Part shown: in pieces, positions 23,120 to 35,583 of the stretch | Position numbering within the stretch: the first letter of the stretch is position 1 | How the letters are laid out: each line of letters begins with the position of its first letter | From: Notolepis coatsorum | Taxonomy: Eukaryota; Chordata; Actinopteri; Aulopiformes; Paralepididae | Direction: 5' to 3' | NCBI GenBank assembly: GCA_963971535.1 | Contig: OZ020587.1 | Span: 160,869,584-160,933,583, forward strand | DNA: 64,000 nucleotides | Translations under genes and position numbers: made by a program | The notes under the pieces: model-generated | What the model saw: the letters and a program-made list of their open reading frames with translations, nothing else | The model's database searches: none | Told to the model about the DNA's origin: nothing

Positions 23120-23401
23120 GCCCCGTGTAGGGGAGAGAAACGGACATCTCCGGGGCGACGGAAGCTGCCCCGTTTAGGAGAGAGCGACGGACAGCTCTCT
23201 TGTATGATATTTCATAAAGACCCCGGTTGTGAAGTGAGTGACCCACCATCACCACCACCACCACCACCATCACCACCACCACCATCACCACCACCACCAC
23301 CATCATCACCACCATCATCATCATCACCACCACCACCACCAGCTAAGTACCTAGCTTAGCTTCAGCTTAGCCTAACCTGAAAAGACAGGAAATAAGGGAA
23401 G
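23120..23401 (+). other. L2 LINE 5' UTR, distal part
   Basis: GC-rich repeat units followed by an (ACC/ATC)n tract at about 23245-23342, then the ORF1 start. The antisense Val/Met-rich open frame here is an artefact of the triplet repeat. Confidence 0.7.
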
Positions 23402-24842
23402 ATGCCGGGACTCGGCTCTCCCACAGAATGTACTAACTGCTTGAAGATGAGTATGAGGATTGTAGAGCTGGAGGCTCGGGTTTCTACCCTGTACCAAATA
23501 CAGCAGGATGAGCAACTCCTTGACTCTATTTTTGAAGCTACTACAAATATAGCCAACAATACCATGATTGAGACCTGGCCTAAGCTAGTAGCTACAGAAC
23601 AGCACCACCCAAAAGACGGTCCTTGGCACAACCAAGGAGCTAAACCAAAGCAGATCAAGCACCATCAAGGATAAAAGGAGAAATAAACGAACCAGGACCT
23701 CACCCCCGGTACCGCCAGGAAATAGTTTCAACCTACTCTCGGAAACACGCATATCAACACCCAAAGCAAAGAGACATAGAAGCGTGGCTAACAACGCTAA
23801 CGAAGCAAACAGCGAGCGTAACGGAGCTCACGCTAACAACGCTAATAGCAAGAATACCGGAGCTCACGCTAACACTAGCGAAGCAAACAGCTGGCATGCC
23901 GGAGCTCACGCTAATGCTGGCGAAGCTAACAGCCGGCACATCAGAGCACACGCTAACGATGAGACGACGAGGAAAACAGAGCCACGAGAGCGTCGCAGTA
24001 GCCGACGCCGAAGGTACGAGACTAACATTAACATGACGGCTACTGAGCAGGCTAGTGGTACAGCTAGCGAGGCTATTTCACCAAGGCCACAAGACTGTGG
24101 TGAGAACCGGCAGACTCGGCCTAATCCAAAAACAAACAGCCCCAGAACTGTTGGAAAGAAAAATACTAACTTCACACAGAAAACAGACTGCATATTGATT
24201 GGAGATTCCACAACAAGGTACGTGGAAATGGCAAACACAGAAAATCGATGTCTAGAAAACACATCTGTGAAGGAGCTGACCAAAATACTTCCAACACTCA
24301 TCGGGCCAGACATAACAAAAATTGTCATTCACTCTGGATCGTTTGACATCCTGCGAAGGAAAACGGGCACAGAGACATTGAAAGAGGATTTCACTTGCTT
24401 AATGAACACACTAGACACATATCAGGATGTATCCATCAGTGGACCAATTGCATGCTATCGCAGAGGACAAGAAGCCTTTAGTCGACTCCTAAATTTTAAT
24501 TCATGGTTAGAATCTGCCTGCCTTACACACGGACTGAATTTCATTGACAATTTTAATGTGTTCTGGAATAATCCTGAACGCTTTCAGAGGAATGGATTCT
24601 TCCCAAACCGCCTTGGTTCGAAGCTTCTAGCAGCAAACCTACGTCATGCCTTAGTGACTTCCAAGGGCATCAAACTCATGATACAAGCACGAGCACAAGG
24701 CGTCCTGTCTCCAGACAAGGCCATCATGGCCACCAGCAACCCGCTTGATCAAATGTCCCCGAGAGCGCTAATCAAACCAGCTCATCATGCACTAGAGGAG
24801 ATGGACAATCTGCTAGCACCAAAAAGTGTATTAAATGAATAG
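23402..24842 (+). pseudogene. L2 LINE ORF1 (esterase-like), one frameshift
   Basis: The first segment (23402-23674, MPGLGSPTECTNCLKMSMRI) has a CxxC motif and a coiled-coil-like stretch, then W..QGAKPK, as in L2/CR1 ORF1. The frame then shifts by one in the overlap around 23640-23674 and continues to 24842. The middle has tandem 'NANxANS..GAHA' repeats (about 23790-23960) and a basic stretch. The C-terminal half resembles the SGNH esterase domain of CR1/L2 ORF1: ILIGDSTTRYV, SGPIACYRRGQEAFSRLL, LNFIDNFNVFWN, PNRLGSKLLAANL. Expected active-site residues are changed: relatives have GTND where this has GSFD, and DGxHPN where this has NGFFPN (24591-24608). ORF1 proteins of this kind are thought to bind RNA or lipid in the LINE particle. 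Confidence 0.8.
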
Positions 24843-24929
24843 TACAAACACCATGCCATCTTTCAAAACATACCGGTAATCTTAACCAGCCAATGGCATG
24901 GTAAAAGCTATAACAGATATACACCATCA

Positions 24930-27758
24930 ATGCGTTCACCTGCTATTAACCTCAAAGCCATCAAGGTCAAGCCAAAGCAGACCTCCTCTAAAGAAGTCCA
25001 GCTAATAAAATTAGCCCTCCTAAATGTCAGATCATTGAATAATAAAACATTTTTAGTAAATTATCTGATTAAAGAAAATAACTTAGATTGCATTTGCTTA
25101 GTAGAGACATGGCTAAATAATGACACAGCTACATCAATAATGATTGAGGCTTCTCCACCAGACTATAATTTTTATCAAATACCCAGAAAAAATAGAAGGG
25201 GTGGCGGAGTTGCAGCAATTTTCTCCTCAAAACTCTTGTTTAGAATCACGGAACTAGGCGAGTTCATGTCGATGGAATATCTTGCCATTGAGCTGAAAAC
25301 AGAATCAATCATTATTGTCACGATTTACCGACCGCCCAGACACTCACCAATATTTATACAGGAGCTCTCTGAACTGATCTCATTATGTGTTACCGGATAT
25401 GATAAGGTGATCCTAAATGGAGACTTGAACATCCATTTTAATAAGAAAACAGACTCCAAAACTATAGAGCTAGAAAATCTACTGGATAGCTTTGACCTAA
25501 CACAACATATAACAAATGCAACTCACAAGCTTGGAAATACATTAGACTTAGTTATAACAACAACTGGGCTAAGCATAATAAATGTCTCAATAACTGAATT
25601 ACCTGTCTCCGACCATCACTGTATATTTTTTGATACTCAAATAACCCTTACTAAAACAAAAAAAGAAATCATAGTTAAAAAGAGGCTCCTAAACGACAAG
25701 GCTGAATCAAAGTTCATTAATCTTATCAGATTACATGAACCACACAATCATGACAGCTCTCTAAATGAAATGGTAGAAAATCTCAATGATGCACTGTCAT
25801 CTGTATTAGATTCTGTCGCCCCACTAAAAATGAAAAAGAAAAAAACCAGAGCCTCGCCCTGGCTGAACTATAATGCTGTCAACAAAGAAAAAAGGAAATG
25901 TCGTGCAGCAGAGCGAAAATGGAGAAAAACAAAAACCACCACATGCTGTGATATATACAAAGATGCTTTAACTGCTTATAATAAAACCATCCGCTTAGCA
26001 AGGAAAGACTACTTCTCTAAAATCATTACAGAAAATGCTGGAAACTCCAGAATCCTTTTTTCCACTATTAACCTACTACTCAACACTGCCCCTACACCTC
26101 CTCAGTCATCAACGGTTAAGTGTGAAGAACTTGCACTATTCTTTAACAACAAAATAACCTTGATCAGGGCCAGCATTACTCATGATGGAAATAAAGCTGA
26201 TTGCAGCAAACCGTGCAATGTAACCATGAGAAGTTTCACATGCATCACATTAGATGTACTCTGCAAAACTGTCTCAGAATGTAACTCCTCCACCTCAGAC
26301 ATTGACCCTATGCCTACAGCTTTCTTCAAACGGGTGTTTAATAGTGTTTCAAGCCCTGTGCTAGATATCATAAACACTTCCCTTAGAACTGGTATTTTCC
26401 CAGATGCCTTTAAAACAGCAGTTGTAAAGCCATTACTAAAAAAACCTAACTTGGATAGTAATGAAATGGCAAATTATCGTCCAATATCCAACCTACCATT
26501 CATTAGCAAAGTACTTGAAAAGATAGTTTCAGTTCAAATAAATTCCTTTCTTGAAGAAAACAACATCTTAGAAGAATTTCAGTCGGGATTCAGAAAATAT
26601 CATAGCACTGAAACTGCCCTCACCAAAATAATCAGTGACCTCAGGCTAAATTCTGACGAGAATAAGATCTCCATCCTTGTCCTGCTAGATCTCAGTGCAG
26701 CATTTGATACAATCGATCAAGATATTCTAATCGATCGTCTTGAAAACCTTGTCGGTTTCTCAGAACATGTACTAAGCTGGTTCAAAACATACATCAGAGG
26801 GAGGAAATTCTATGTTAGACTAGGAGAGCACATGTCTGATATATACGACAACAACTATGGAGTTGCACAAGGGAGTTGCTTAGGTCCTTTACTCTTCTCC
26901 CTTTACATGTTACTGCTGGGTGATATCATCAGAGAACATAATGTAGATTTCCATAGCTATGCGGATGATACACAACTGTACATATCTGCTGAACCAAATG
27001 ATACAGCGATCAGCTCCATTACAGACTGCTTACTGGCAATAAATAAATGGATGAGTAAGAACTTCCTGAAACTAAATGAGAACAAAACTGAAATTCTAAT
27101 TATCGGCCCCAAAACTAAAAAAGAAACGTTAATAAAGAACCTAGGAAGACTAACCCCTTGGATAAAATCTGAGGTCACTAGTCTCGGGGTTATCATAGAT
27201 TCAGAACTGAACTTCAATTCTCATATTAGCAAAGTAACGAAAACATCGTTCTTCCATCTCAGAAATATAGCAAAAGTACGACCATTTATTAATCAGAACG
27301 ATGCTGAGAAGCTAATTCATGCATTCATATCTAGCCGGTTAGACTACTGTAATGCACTTTTCACAGGTCTCCCTAAGAAAACCACAGAGAGGCTTCAGCT
27401 AATCCAAAACTCTGCAGCCCGACTGCTAACTAGAACCAAAAGGAGAGAGCACATTAGTCCAGTCTTAGCTGCTTTACACTGGCTTCCTGTAACATTTAGA
27501 ATTGACTTTAAGGTCCTTCTCCTTACATACAAAGCTCTAAATGGACAGGGACCTAGCTACATCACCAACACTCTAATAAATTACATGCCAGCAAGAACAC
27601 TGCGATCATCAGCTGCTGGACTACTAGAGGCTCCCAGAAACAGTCAAAAGAGGATCGGTATGCTATACTATGCCCCCAAACTGTGGAACAAACTACCCCA
27701 AAACATCAGGGAAGCCAACTCGCTTAAAACCTATCTCTTTGCTCAGGCATTTCAATGA
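24930..27758 (+). CDS. L2 LINE ORF2: endonuclease and reverse transcriptase (942 aa, intact)
   Basis: Starts 87 nt after ORF1. The N-terminal apurinic-type endonuclease has all its signature blocks: LLNVRSLNN, CLVETWL, GGGVAAIF, TIYRPP, NGDLNIHF, NTLDLVI and SDHHCIFF (about residues 28-230). The reverse transcriptase follows: NYRPISNLPFISKVLEKI (about residue 515), FQSGFRKYHSTETAL, LLDLSAAFDTID, GVAQGSCLGPLLF and catalytic YADDTQLY (YADD at about residue 677). The C-terminus has the usual LHWLPV...LLTYKALNGQGP and PKLWNKLPQNIREA motifs. There is no internal stop. It would nick target DNA and prime reverse transcription there. The element's ORF1 has a frameshift, so this copy may depend on ORF1 in trans. 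Confidence 0.93.
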   Translation: MRSPAINLKAIKVKPKQTSSKEVQLIKLALLNVRSLNNKTFLVNYLIKENNLDCICLVETWLNNDTATSIMIEASPPDYNFYQIPRKNRRGGGVAAIFSSKLLFRITELGEFMSMEYLAIELKTESIIIVTIYRPPRHSPIFIQELSELISLCVTGYDKVILNGDLNIHFNKKTDSKTIELENLLDSFDLTQHITNATHKLGNTLDLVITTTGLSIINVSITELPVSDHHCIFFDTQITLTKTKKEIIVKKRLLNDKAESKFINLIRLHEPHNHDSSLNEMVENLNDALSSVLDSVAPLKMKKKKTRASPWLNYNAVNKEKRKCRAAERKWRKTKTTTCCDIYKDALTAYNKTIRLARKDYFSKIITENAGNSRILFSTINLLLNTAPTPPQSSTVKCEELALFFNNKITLIRASITHDGNKADCSKPCNVTMRSFTCITLDVLCKTVSECNSSTSDIDPMPTAFFKRVFNSVSSPVLDIINTSLRTGIFPDAFKTAVVKPLLKKPNLDSNEMANYRPISNLPFISKVLEKIVSVQINSFLEENNILEEFQSGFRKYHSTETALTKIISDLRLNSDENKISILVLLDLSAAFDTIDQDILIDRLENLVGFSEHVLSWFKTYIRGRKFYVRLGEHMSDIYDNNYGVAQGSCLGPLLFSLYMLLLGDIIREHNVDFHSYADDTQLYISAEPNDTAISSITDCLLAINKWMSKNFLKLNENKTEILIIGPKTKKETLIKNLGRLTPWIKSEVTSLGVIIDSELNFNSHISKVTKTSFFHLRNIAKVRPFINQNDAEKLIHAFISSRLDYCNALFTGLPKKTTERLQLIQNSAARLLTRTKRREHISPVLAALHWLPVTFRIDFKVLLLTYKALNGQGPSYITNTLINYMPARTLRSSAAGLLEAPRNSQKRIGMLYYAPKLWNKLPQNIREANSLKTYLFAQAFQ

Positions 27759-28496
27759 CTTACCTGCACTATTCTTACTCTGCCTACTTTACTATGCTAA
27801 TTTTATCTTATTTTACACTGCCTATCAAATTCATGTGTCGGTTATCACACTTTTTAATTCTTACTGATGACTATTTTTAAACTGAATCATTTTAAACTAT
27901 TTTTCACACTTTTTACTGTAACCTTGCTATTTACATTTTTTACTGTTGTTGTATGTCCGTTCTATTTTATAATTTTTAGACTATTTTTAAACTTAATCAT
28001 TTTAAACTACTTTATTATTTGTATTACTGAATAGAGAGCCTATTAGGATGCTAGATCCTAATGTGAAACACTGTGATTTACCATACCCTGCCTATCAAAT
28101 TCATGGGTCGGTTATTGCACTTTTTACTTCTTACTGAAACACTGTGATTATTTGTATTACTGAATAGAGAGCCTATTAGGATGCTAGATCCTAATGTGAA
28201 ACACTGTGATTTACCATACCTTGCTATGCTCGCTCATGCCTGTATTTTTTATGTCTGTTCTATTTTATAATTTTTAGACTATTTTTAAACTGAATCATTT
28301 TAAACTATTTTTATTATTTGTGTTACTGAAAACTGTAAGCGGAGAGCCTATTGGGATGCTAGATCCTAATGTGAAACACTGTGATTTGCCATACCTTGCT
28401 ACCTGTCTATCTTTTTATGCCCGCTTATGCCTATTTTTTACTGTTGTGAAGCACTTTGAACTGCAACCTCTGTATGAAAAGTGCTATACAAATAAA
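27759..28496 (+). repeat. L2 LINE 3' UTR with three copies of a ~75-bp block
   Basis: The block 'gagagcctattaggatgcta' and the following ~55 bp (to 'gtgatttaccatacc') occurs at about 28035, 28170 and 28340, separated by repeated 'tattttataatttttagact' tracts. The copies are diverged, so expansion is not very recent. Confidence 0.8.
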
Positions 28497-28742
<246 letters not shown>

Positions 28743-28851
28743 ATAACCAAACTCAAACAAACAAATCATAACACATAGTGGACCAAAAAATCAAGCTCAA
28801 TAATGCATACCACCCACAAGACTAACCCTGTGGAGTCACATATATATATAT

Positions 28852-29314
28852 TAGTGCTGTCAAACGATTAAAATATTAACTCGATTAATCGCATGATTGT
28901 CCATAGTTAACTCGCGATTAATTGCAAATTAATCGCATTTTTTTTTTAATTTTTTTTACCTTAAACAGATCTTTTTCAAGTTCCAAGTTTTAATACTCTT
29001 ATCAACATGCGAGTCAACAAATGCTTGCTTTGTGCAGCCATTTAACACAAAAGGATGACCCTCATGCATTGCAAATTTGCATCAAATTCAAAACAGAGTG
29101 ATGCACAAAATAACTTAAAAGAAAATAATAATTTAAAACAATGAATAAAGTGTGCATGAATTAATAGGGGAAAGAAAACGTTAGGAACTTGTTACATTCA
29201 CACACACAAGGGCTGATTAATCACACACCCCCCTCTCTCCCTCACACACACTCTCCCAGCTCTTTTTCTCTTTTGCCCCTTCCTCATCTCTCTCACCCCC
29301 CTCTCTCTCTATAT

Positions 29315-29405
<91 letters not shown>

Positions 29406-29498
29406 CAGAAACAAACATAGTATCAATGAGAGCATCAATAATACACCTGAGTGAAGTCTAGGAGTTAACGCGATATTAACGTGATATATTTGACAGCC

Positions 29499-29502
<4 letters not shown>
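28852..29502. mobile_element. Non-autonomous DNA transposon with 'TAGTGCTGTCAAA' termini
   Basis: It begins tagtgctgtcaaacgattaa with repeated 'gattaatcgc' motifs, and ends 'atttgacagcctta', an inverted match. A (CA)n array of about 90 bp (29313-29402) lies inside. Flanks are TA-rich on both sides, so the target duplication cannot be read. It is non-coding. Confidence 0.7.
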
Positions 29503-29568
<66 letters not shown>

Positions 29569-30557
29569 GACATTATCCCAAAAATAATGGAACAAACGCT
29601 CTTCAGCAACACAAACAAAGTGAGGCAAAACCTCCTGTGTTACACTCAAGCAACATCCCTCTATAATGAGATGCACTATTCCCCTATGGGCAATGGACAT
29701 TTCCCAGCACAAATCACACTGTATTTAAGACACACGGCCAAACAATTCAAACAGGTGCTCCTTACAATCTGATATGACTCACAAATAGCTTCTAAAACCT
29801 ACACTGCAGCCAAAGAAGACTGCTAGGCCCACCACATGTCTGATCTAACAAAAATACTTACATCAGGTCCTAACACTAATTATTTCTCCGGCCCCCTAAC
29901 CTACCTATACTGAAAGCTAATGCCCTGTAGACCTAGCGTTCTTCAACCACACCTGCTACCAGCCAAAGATCATATCGACCATATACCCGTCCAGTATATT
30001 GCATAGTACAAGACAAGTATATAGTACTAATCCCTTCAATGACTGCCCCAGGGTTACGTGGTACACAGGAAGCTGAACACAGCCGGAAAACAATGAAAAA
30101 TACCTACTTGTGGTGTCCACTAAACTAAATATTTAAATAGCATAAAAGTGGTCAAATCAAATTATAAATTAAGAGCATACTCACCTGTTTGAAGACCCGC
30201 TAGAGCCCCCATGTTACATTCAAGCCTAAAGTATGGCTCGTGTAGGCCTTGAATGCAAAATGGTGGACACAGGATATGACAGGAGTTTATCAAAAATAAC
30301 AATATCTATTGGAACAGCTATTTAAATGGACAAAAGGGTGAGAGCTGGGTGTTCCAGACTCCAAAGGTCAATAACAAAACTAAGGCACATAGGCCAAAAT
30401 AGAACACACAGCAAAACAAAAACAGGAAGAAACAGTGTCAATCAAACCACCAATTAGTGACAACACACTACAACCACAATGTGAATATGCACCACAGACA
30501 GTAAGTATCCCTTCAACCATGTGAAAGTAATACGTAACACCCTGCAAAGAAGTCATG
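29503..30557. other. Element B internal region, no gene seen
   Basis: A (TA)n array (about 29500-29565), then sequence without any recognisable gene or repeat family. It contains two similar 'tgttacattcaagc'/'tgttacactcaagc' stretches at about 29638 and 30213. Confidence 0.5.
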
Positions 30558-33160
30558 CCTGCATTATCCCACTGTCTCCCCTAGATGGCGGCCAAACTCA
30601 GATTAGAGTACTCTAGCTGACGTGTCACTCTGGTCCCTGCTCCTATCTCCGGGTGGGCAGAGAGCGGCCATCTTGTCTGCTCTTATCAGCTTGTTTATGC
30701 TACTACCTCGCCGATGACCTCGGAACCCTATGGCTCTCTGCGCTGTGGAATTCAAAACATTCTGCTACTCTGGTCTACCACTTGAAACATACCAATACAC
30801 AGTGATGGTCAGATATAGGTAATTCGATTACTGATACTTTATCAATTAAGGCTAGGATGTCACCTAGATTATTGTGCAGCTGTATGATCCTCTGTATCCA
30901 AAGGGTCAACTAAAGACATTTCAAACTGCCCAGTGTGTCTGTCCAGAGGCACCAAGCCCCCAGTAGCACCGCAGTGTTTGGACTTCCTTTTACGGCATGA
31001 AGCACACCCTCAGAAGGCTCACACAGAACCAAGCATTTCACTGTAATGTACATGTATGTACCTTAATAAAACTTGAACTTAAATGAAGAATTATGAATTT
31101 AAACCCCTTTTCTAATTTTCTCTGTGTCTCATCCTCCTGCTCTCTCCTTGCTTGCCATCTTGTCTCGCTCATAATCCAATGGCTACTCTTTCTCAGAAGA
31201 GCGTTTGTTTATATCGAATGATGTTCTAGCTAAGAATGTAAACATTCTCTCGTTGGCAGTGAGCTGCCCGCCACTAGACTGCTTCCTTCACCGTTCAAAC
31301 CACCACCATCTTAATGCTGGTTTTCAATACAGTTACATTTCCCAGGAACACTGTCTTTTCGTCTCAACCTGTTTTCTTATACAAACAAATTGTCAGATGC
31401 AATCAGGTTCATTCTTATTTTACTAGGTCAGCTGATGATGGACAGATTCTGTCACAACGTCCAAAATCAAATGCTTTAAAAAGGACTGTGCACCCCTCTG
31501 TGCACCCCTCTCTGATTCCCCCCCCCCTTTTTGATTCTAATCATCTCAGAATCATAAATCATTATTTGGTTTCTCAATTAATTATACCCAAAAAATAGGC
31601 CCCCTACTGGTTGTCATGCGACACGCTATCATGACAAACGCGTTTAACCTTTAACACACTGCCCCGGCACCCCTTTTAGCTGTGGTCATCTCCCCCGAAT
31701 CTATACATCACATACATTGAATAAACCCTGTTTTCTCTTGATGTGTTAATGTCTAATTTACAACAGTAATCCATACATCTTATTTCTGTGGTGTGTGTGT
31801 GTGTGCCTGTGTGACTGTGCACATGCATTCACGTGGAGGCTAAAATGAAACATTGCAGTAGGTTGGTAAGCTCAATAGCCTTGGGCCCGTTCTTATTCCG
31901 ATCCCTCTAAAAACCAATGTACTCTTACTTTTCAGTACAATAAAATAGGCTCCCTCACCCAAACAAATGAAAAATAGAATTCACCCTTAAGAGATGCTGA
32001 GATGCTGCATTTAATAAAAATAATTACCCATATTGTGCCTTTATGGCTGCTTTTTTGTTTATGTTGATTCAAAGCAGGGTATTCATTGAAATGTATTTAA
32101 ATTGCAGTCTTAAAGGTATACCTAACCCTATACACTTTATGATCTGCTTGATCACTTTATGATCACTTTAAAATCACCCCTTTGGAGATAGATACCCTAA
32201 ACCGCATGGAGCTACTAATATAAATTGGAGATGGTTACAAAGCAGAGACTCGTATGGTTCCAATGAGCCAACAACATTCAGGTATCTTAGGGTGAGAGGT
32301 CAGGACCCCATTGTAATTGGACTTACGACAATGTCAAAATGTTGCTTTGCACACAACCGGCTGCACACAACCGGGACACGCTCACTTCCTTTTTGGCAGC
32401 CACTTCCTGTGTGGCCAGGGCTATAAGCGGTGGTCATGGTCTAGCCCTGATGCCCAAGTGTGTGTGCGTCTATGTGTGTGTGAGTGTATATATTTGACCA
32501 TCAAGTACAATCACATGCTAGCATGTTCTCTCCAGGGACCAGTACGATTTGACCTATTGTTTTTATTTTTTATTTTTCCCCAGCTATTTTTATGCTTAAC
32601 GTTGTGTGTTAATATGACATGACAGAATGTACTGCACAGCTATGGACACAAGAATGAGAAACTGGTCATGTAACATTGGGGGATTGTACTTTGTACTTGT
32701 ACTCCATCACATTTCTAATTCAAATGTCATACTTTTTACTCCTTACATTTAAAATGCAGACCTACAAAGTACAAAGCACAAATCTCACAGGTCCAACCAT
32801 TTTAATTAGTATATTCTAATTGTTTATCTGGCCGAACTAACATTAACGTTCTTACCCCTGTGACCGCAGGTAAACAACCAATCAAATCCCCATCAATGGA
32901 AAACGAACCCCCCCATACCCATACTGTCCTTGTGCAACACTAGAAAATGGGGATCTTTGATTAAACACCTGCTATCAGAAGAATGGACAGTCAGATCCTC
33001 ATTATGCTGTGGTTAATATTGTGATATTATTCAGGGTAATCCAGTATTCTGCCTTTAATATTGTGATAGACACTGCCCAAACACCAGCTGATGACTAATC
33101 AGCTCACCTCTTCAACTAACACACCTGGTGCACACAGTATTCTATGGGTAATGATTTCTT
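30558..33160. other. Element B internal body shared with element A
   Basis: Blocks here match element A: 30558-30650 with 39893-39985, 30798-30850 with 44192-44235, 31145-31240 with 40070-40165, 31940-31990 with 44012-44050, and 32731-32900 with 44470-44640. A LINE tail lies at 31010-31080, and a LINE C-terminal fragment (FYTRSADDGQ type) at about 31310-31490. No intact gene. Confidence 0.65.
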
Positions 33161-33747
33161 CAAATTTCTTTGTTGACAAAATCCTGTCTCCTCGGTCTGC
33201 ACCCCCTCTTGCTGCCCCCGACCCCTCGGTTCCACCTGTGTGCCCAGCTGTTTTTTTTTTTTTTTAACTTTGACCAGTCAGCTGGTTCTTTTAGCGTTTA
33301 TCGCTTTTTTCTGGTCAAGCATGACCGACAGAAACAGGTTGAATGGGGGTATAGATCGGGGGAAAGACACTCTGAGAAAGTACGGCTTGTCCGGGAGTCG
33401 AACTCGCTACCCCAGATCCGTGACGCGCACGGTTGTCCCCGACGCCGAAATAGCGTTCGAGGTACGCGGTGAGCTACTGGAGCTCCCCCTGCCCAGCTGT
33501 TCTTGAGGAGTTTAAACCCATATCCTTGTCCTCACTATCTGATGTTGTTCGTGAGTTGCGGCGCACAAACTGCCTCTCTTTGTCAGTGTTCCCTCTCGCC
33601 TTTTTAAAAGAGTTTTTTTATTTTAAGTCAGTTGGCTCTTTTATTCTTGTTTTGGTGCATGCTTGTTTTAGTTCAGGAATTCTTCCAACTTCTTTTAAAC
33701 ATGCTATAGTACAGCCGCTAATTCTGGTGATAGCTACCTCATATTAA
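33160..33747 (+). pseudogene. L2-type LINE reverse-transcriptase fragment, interrupted by a SINE
   Basis: Fragments NFFVDKILSLRSAPP and VLEEFKPISLSSLSDVVREL to SSGILPTSFKHAIVQPLI correspond to the N-terminal thumb/palm approach of L2-type reverse transcriptases. The match ends at 'IVQPLI', before the catalytic core. The same fragment, uninterrupted, is at 44980-45330 in element A. It predates the A/B split. Confidence 0.7.
33253..33489 (-). mobile_element. tRNA-derived SINE
   Basis: A perfect 12-bp duplication, TGCCCAGCTGTT (33241-33252 and 33490-33501), flanks an insert that element A lacks at the same place. On the minus strand it starts with a tRNA-like head (A-box-like agtagctcaccgcg, B-box-like gagttcgactccc) and ends in poly-A (the T run at 33251-33265 on plus). 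The head is not an intact tRNA gene. Confidence 0.8.
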
Positions 33748-33973
33748 TTCTGGTGATACTACCTCATATTCATCCTGGGGATAACTATCACCATAATGAT
33801 GCTGGTACTGGAAATCATACTGCTTAGTAAAAGTACATGGGGTTCCTGTTAAATATACTGCTTAGTATAAGTACATGGGGTTACTATTAAATATACGGCA
33901 AACTGTATTTTAGGACCCGTTCTCGCTTCTTTTCAAGCCCCCTTCTCTGAACTGAACAACTACATGATGCCTC

Positions 33974-34093
33974 TCATGTATGAGTTTTCCTGTGTTTCTT
34001 CAGACTTCCATTCTGACTGAACCCTTTACCACAAACTGAACAACTAGATGTTCTCTCCCCTGTATGAGTTATCATGTGTGTCTCCAGATCTCC
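33974..34093 (-). pseudogene. Captured C2H2 zinc-finger gene fragment (element B copy)
   Basis: On the minus strand, 39 codons followed by TGA encode the end of one finger, an HTGER linker and a full finger: GDLETHMITHTGERTSSC, then [21 protein letters not shown] (C-X2-C-X12-H-X3-H). Beyond the TGA, a degraded further finger can be traced. It is sense-oriented relative to the retroelement. Element A has the same fragment at 45629-45748. Confidence 0.8.
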
Positions 34094-34429
34094 CTATGTA
34101 GAATTGTATTGGCGCATACACAAAGCATGATAATAAAGGTGCAATCTTGTGGGATAAATTTGACAATCAACCCAAAACCAGCAGCATAATCACTGATTAT
34201 TACACAAGGACTTTTTGACTTTTACTCAGAAGTGTGTCTTACTAGTTATGCTATACTGGCCAGTATGACTTACTGCCATAGTGTCTTTATACCTGTACCA
34301 CTGTACATGTTAATACTATACTCTGTACATACATCTGACCAACACCATTACTCAGTAGTACCATGGCTGGTACAATGTGATGATGAAGGAAGGCAGTGTG
34401 TGTGTGTGTGTCATATACTCTGCCTGCCA

Positions 34430-35583
34430 ATCATCATGTCCTCAGGTCGATACCTTCCCGCAGTGCCGCCCAGCCAATGCGCTGCCGGCCTCCGTCCCGC
34501 CTCGCAACTCTGTTTACTTCCATCTCAGGATGCTCTGCCCCACGGAAGCTGTGAGAAAAGTCCTCACCAGGGCTAACTGTGACTGCCCGACCGTCCAATC
34601 TCCCCGCAACGAGGCCGTTGTCGTGGCGGGACCGGCCGGTAACGCATCCGGGAACCTACAGACGGGAAAGCACCGCAGTGAGGGAAGAAAAATAAAACAA
34701 AGTGTCAGGTTGCTGATACCTCCATTTTAACATGCTTATTTTCTCTTAACAGACAAAAACAAAACAAAACAAAATAAAATATGTGGTAAACAAAAACAAA
34801 AAAAATTGTTTTCCTCTAATCACTTGGGAAAAAGCTCTATAGCAGCGTACACGCACACACGCCCCTATCTTAGTTTCATCTAGAAACAACTGCAGTTTGA
34901 CCAGATAAGGTGTTTAGAAACTCAGTCACACAAGAAAAACAACTGTCCTCTGTCTATGGCATTCCCCCACGCACGGTCACCTTCCCGCCTATCTATGAAA
35001 GAAAAACAACCATATAAAAACAGAATCAGTGCTAAAAGATAACCGGGACTCTTGCATGACTATTTCCAACATACTCATAGTACACTTTGCCCACGCCTGT
35101 TATTTCGGATACAAATGTAATTCTCGCCTTTACTTTCGGAACGTACCTTTAAACCCCAAGTGTTCAGAGGAAAAACCGAAAGGGTAACACACAAAAAAGA
35201 AAAACAATACCAAGTTTTAGTGTTTGTCCCCACCTGGACCCAGAGACTCAACAACTCTAACCCTACTATGTTCTAGTGTTAGACCTCTAATTATAAATTT
35301 AAAAACAAAAATGTTTTAAACAGAAATCAGAATGTCAACAGCTCACCGAATATTCCCCACGCGTTCCCAAGGTTCAAGCCGGAGGTAACAGCAAAACGGA
35401 CAACGCAGGTGGTTCTCTCCCCCTCACAATGCGTGGAGGAGTATGAGACAGGAAAGCGCTTCCCTAGAAACTCAAGATTCACCCTGTCTGCAGAGCCCGC
35501 TCCGCGGCCACCTCGACTCCCATCGCTTTAAAATCTAATAAACGAGTTAAAAAAAAAATCCCATAATTTCTCTCGTCGCCATC
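34430..35583 (-). pseudogene. Element B gag remnant and leader
   Basis: Homologous to 51640-53505 of element A (shared 'cggtcgatgcc'-type start, 'acagacaaaaacaaaa', 'tttcatctagaaacaactgc' and 'gcgttcccaaggttcaagcc' tracts). Compared with A, about 100 bp covering the zinc knuckle are missing and the reading frame is broken. Next to the LTR the minus strand reads gatggcgacgagag, a candidate primer-binding region. Confidence 0.65.

Noticed and set aside
33380-33489. Possible tRNA gene on the minus strand
   Set aside because: It has A- and B-box-like motifs but a degenerate structure, a poly-A end and a 12-bp target duplication; it is a SINE head.
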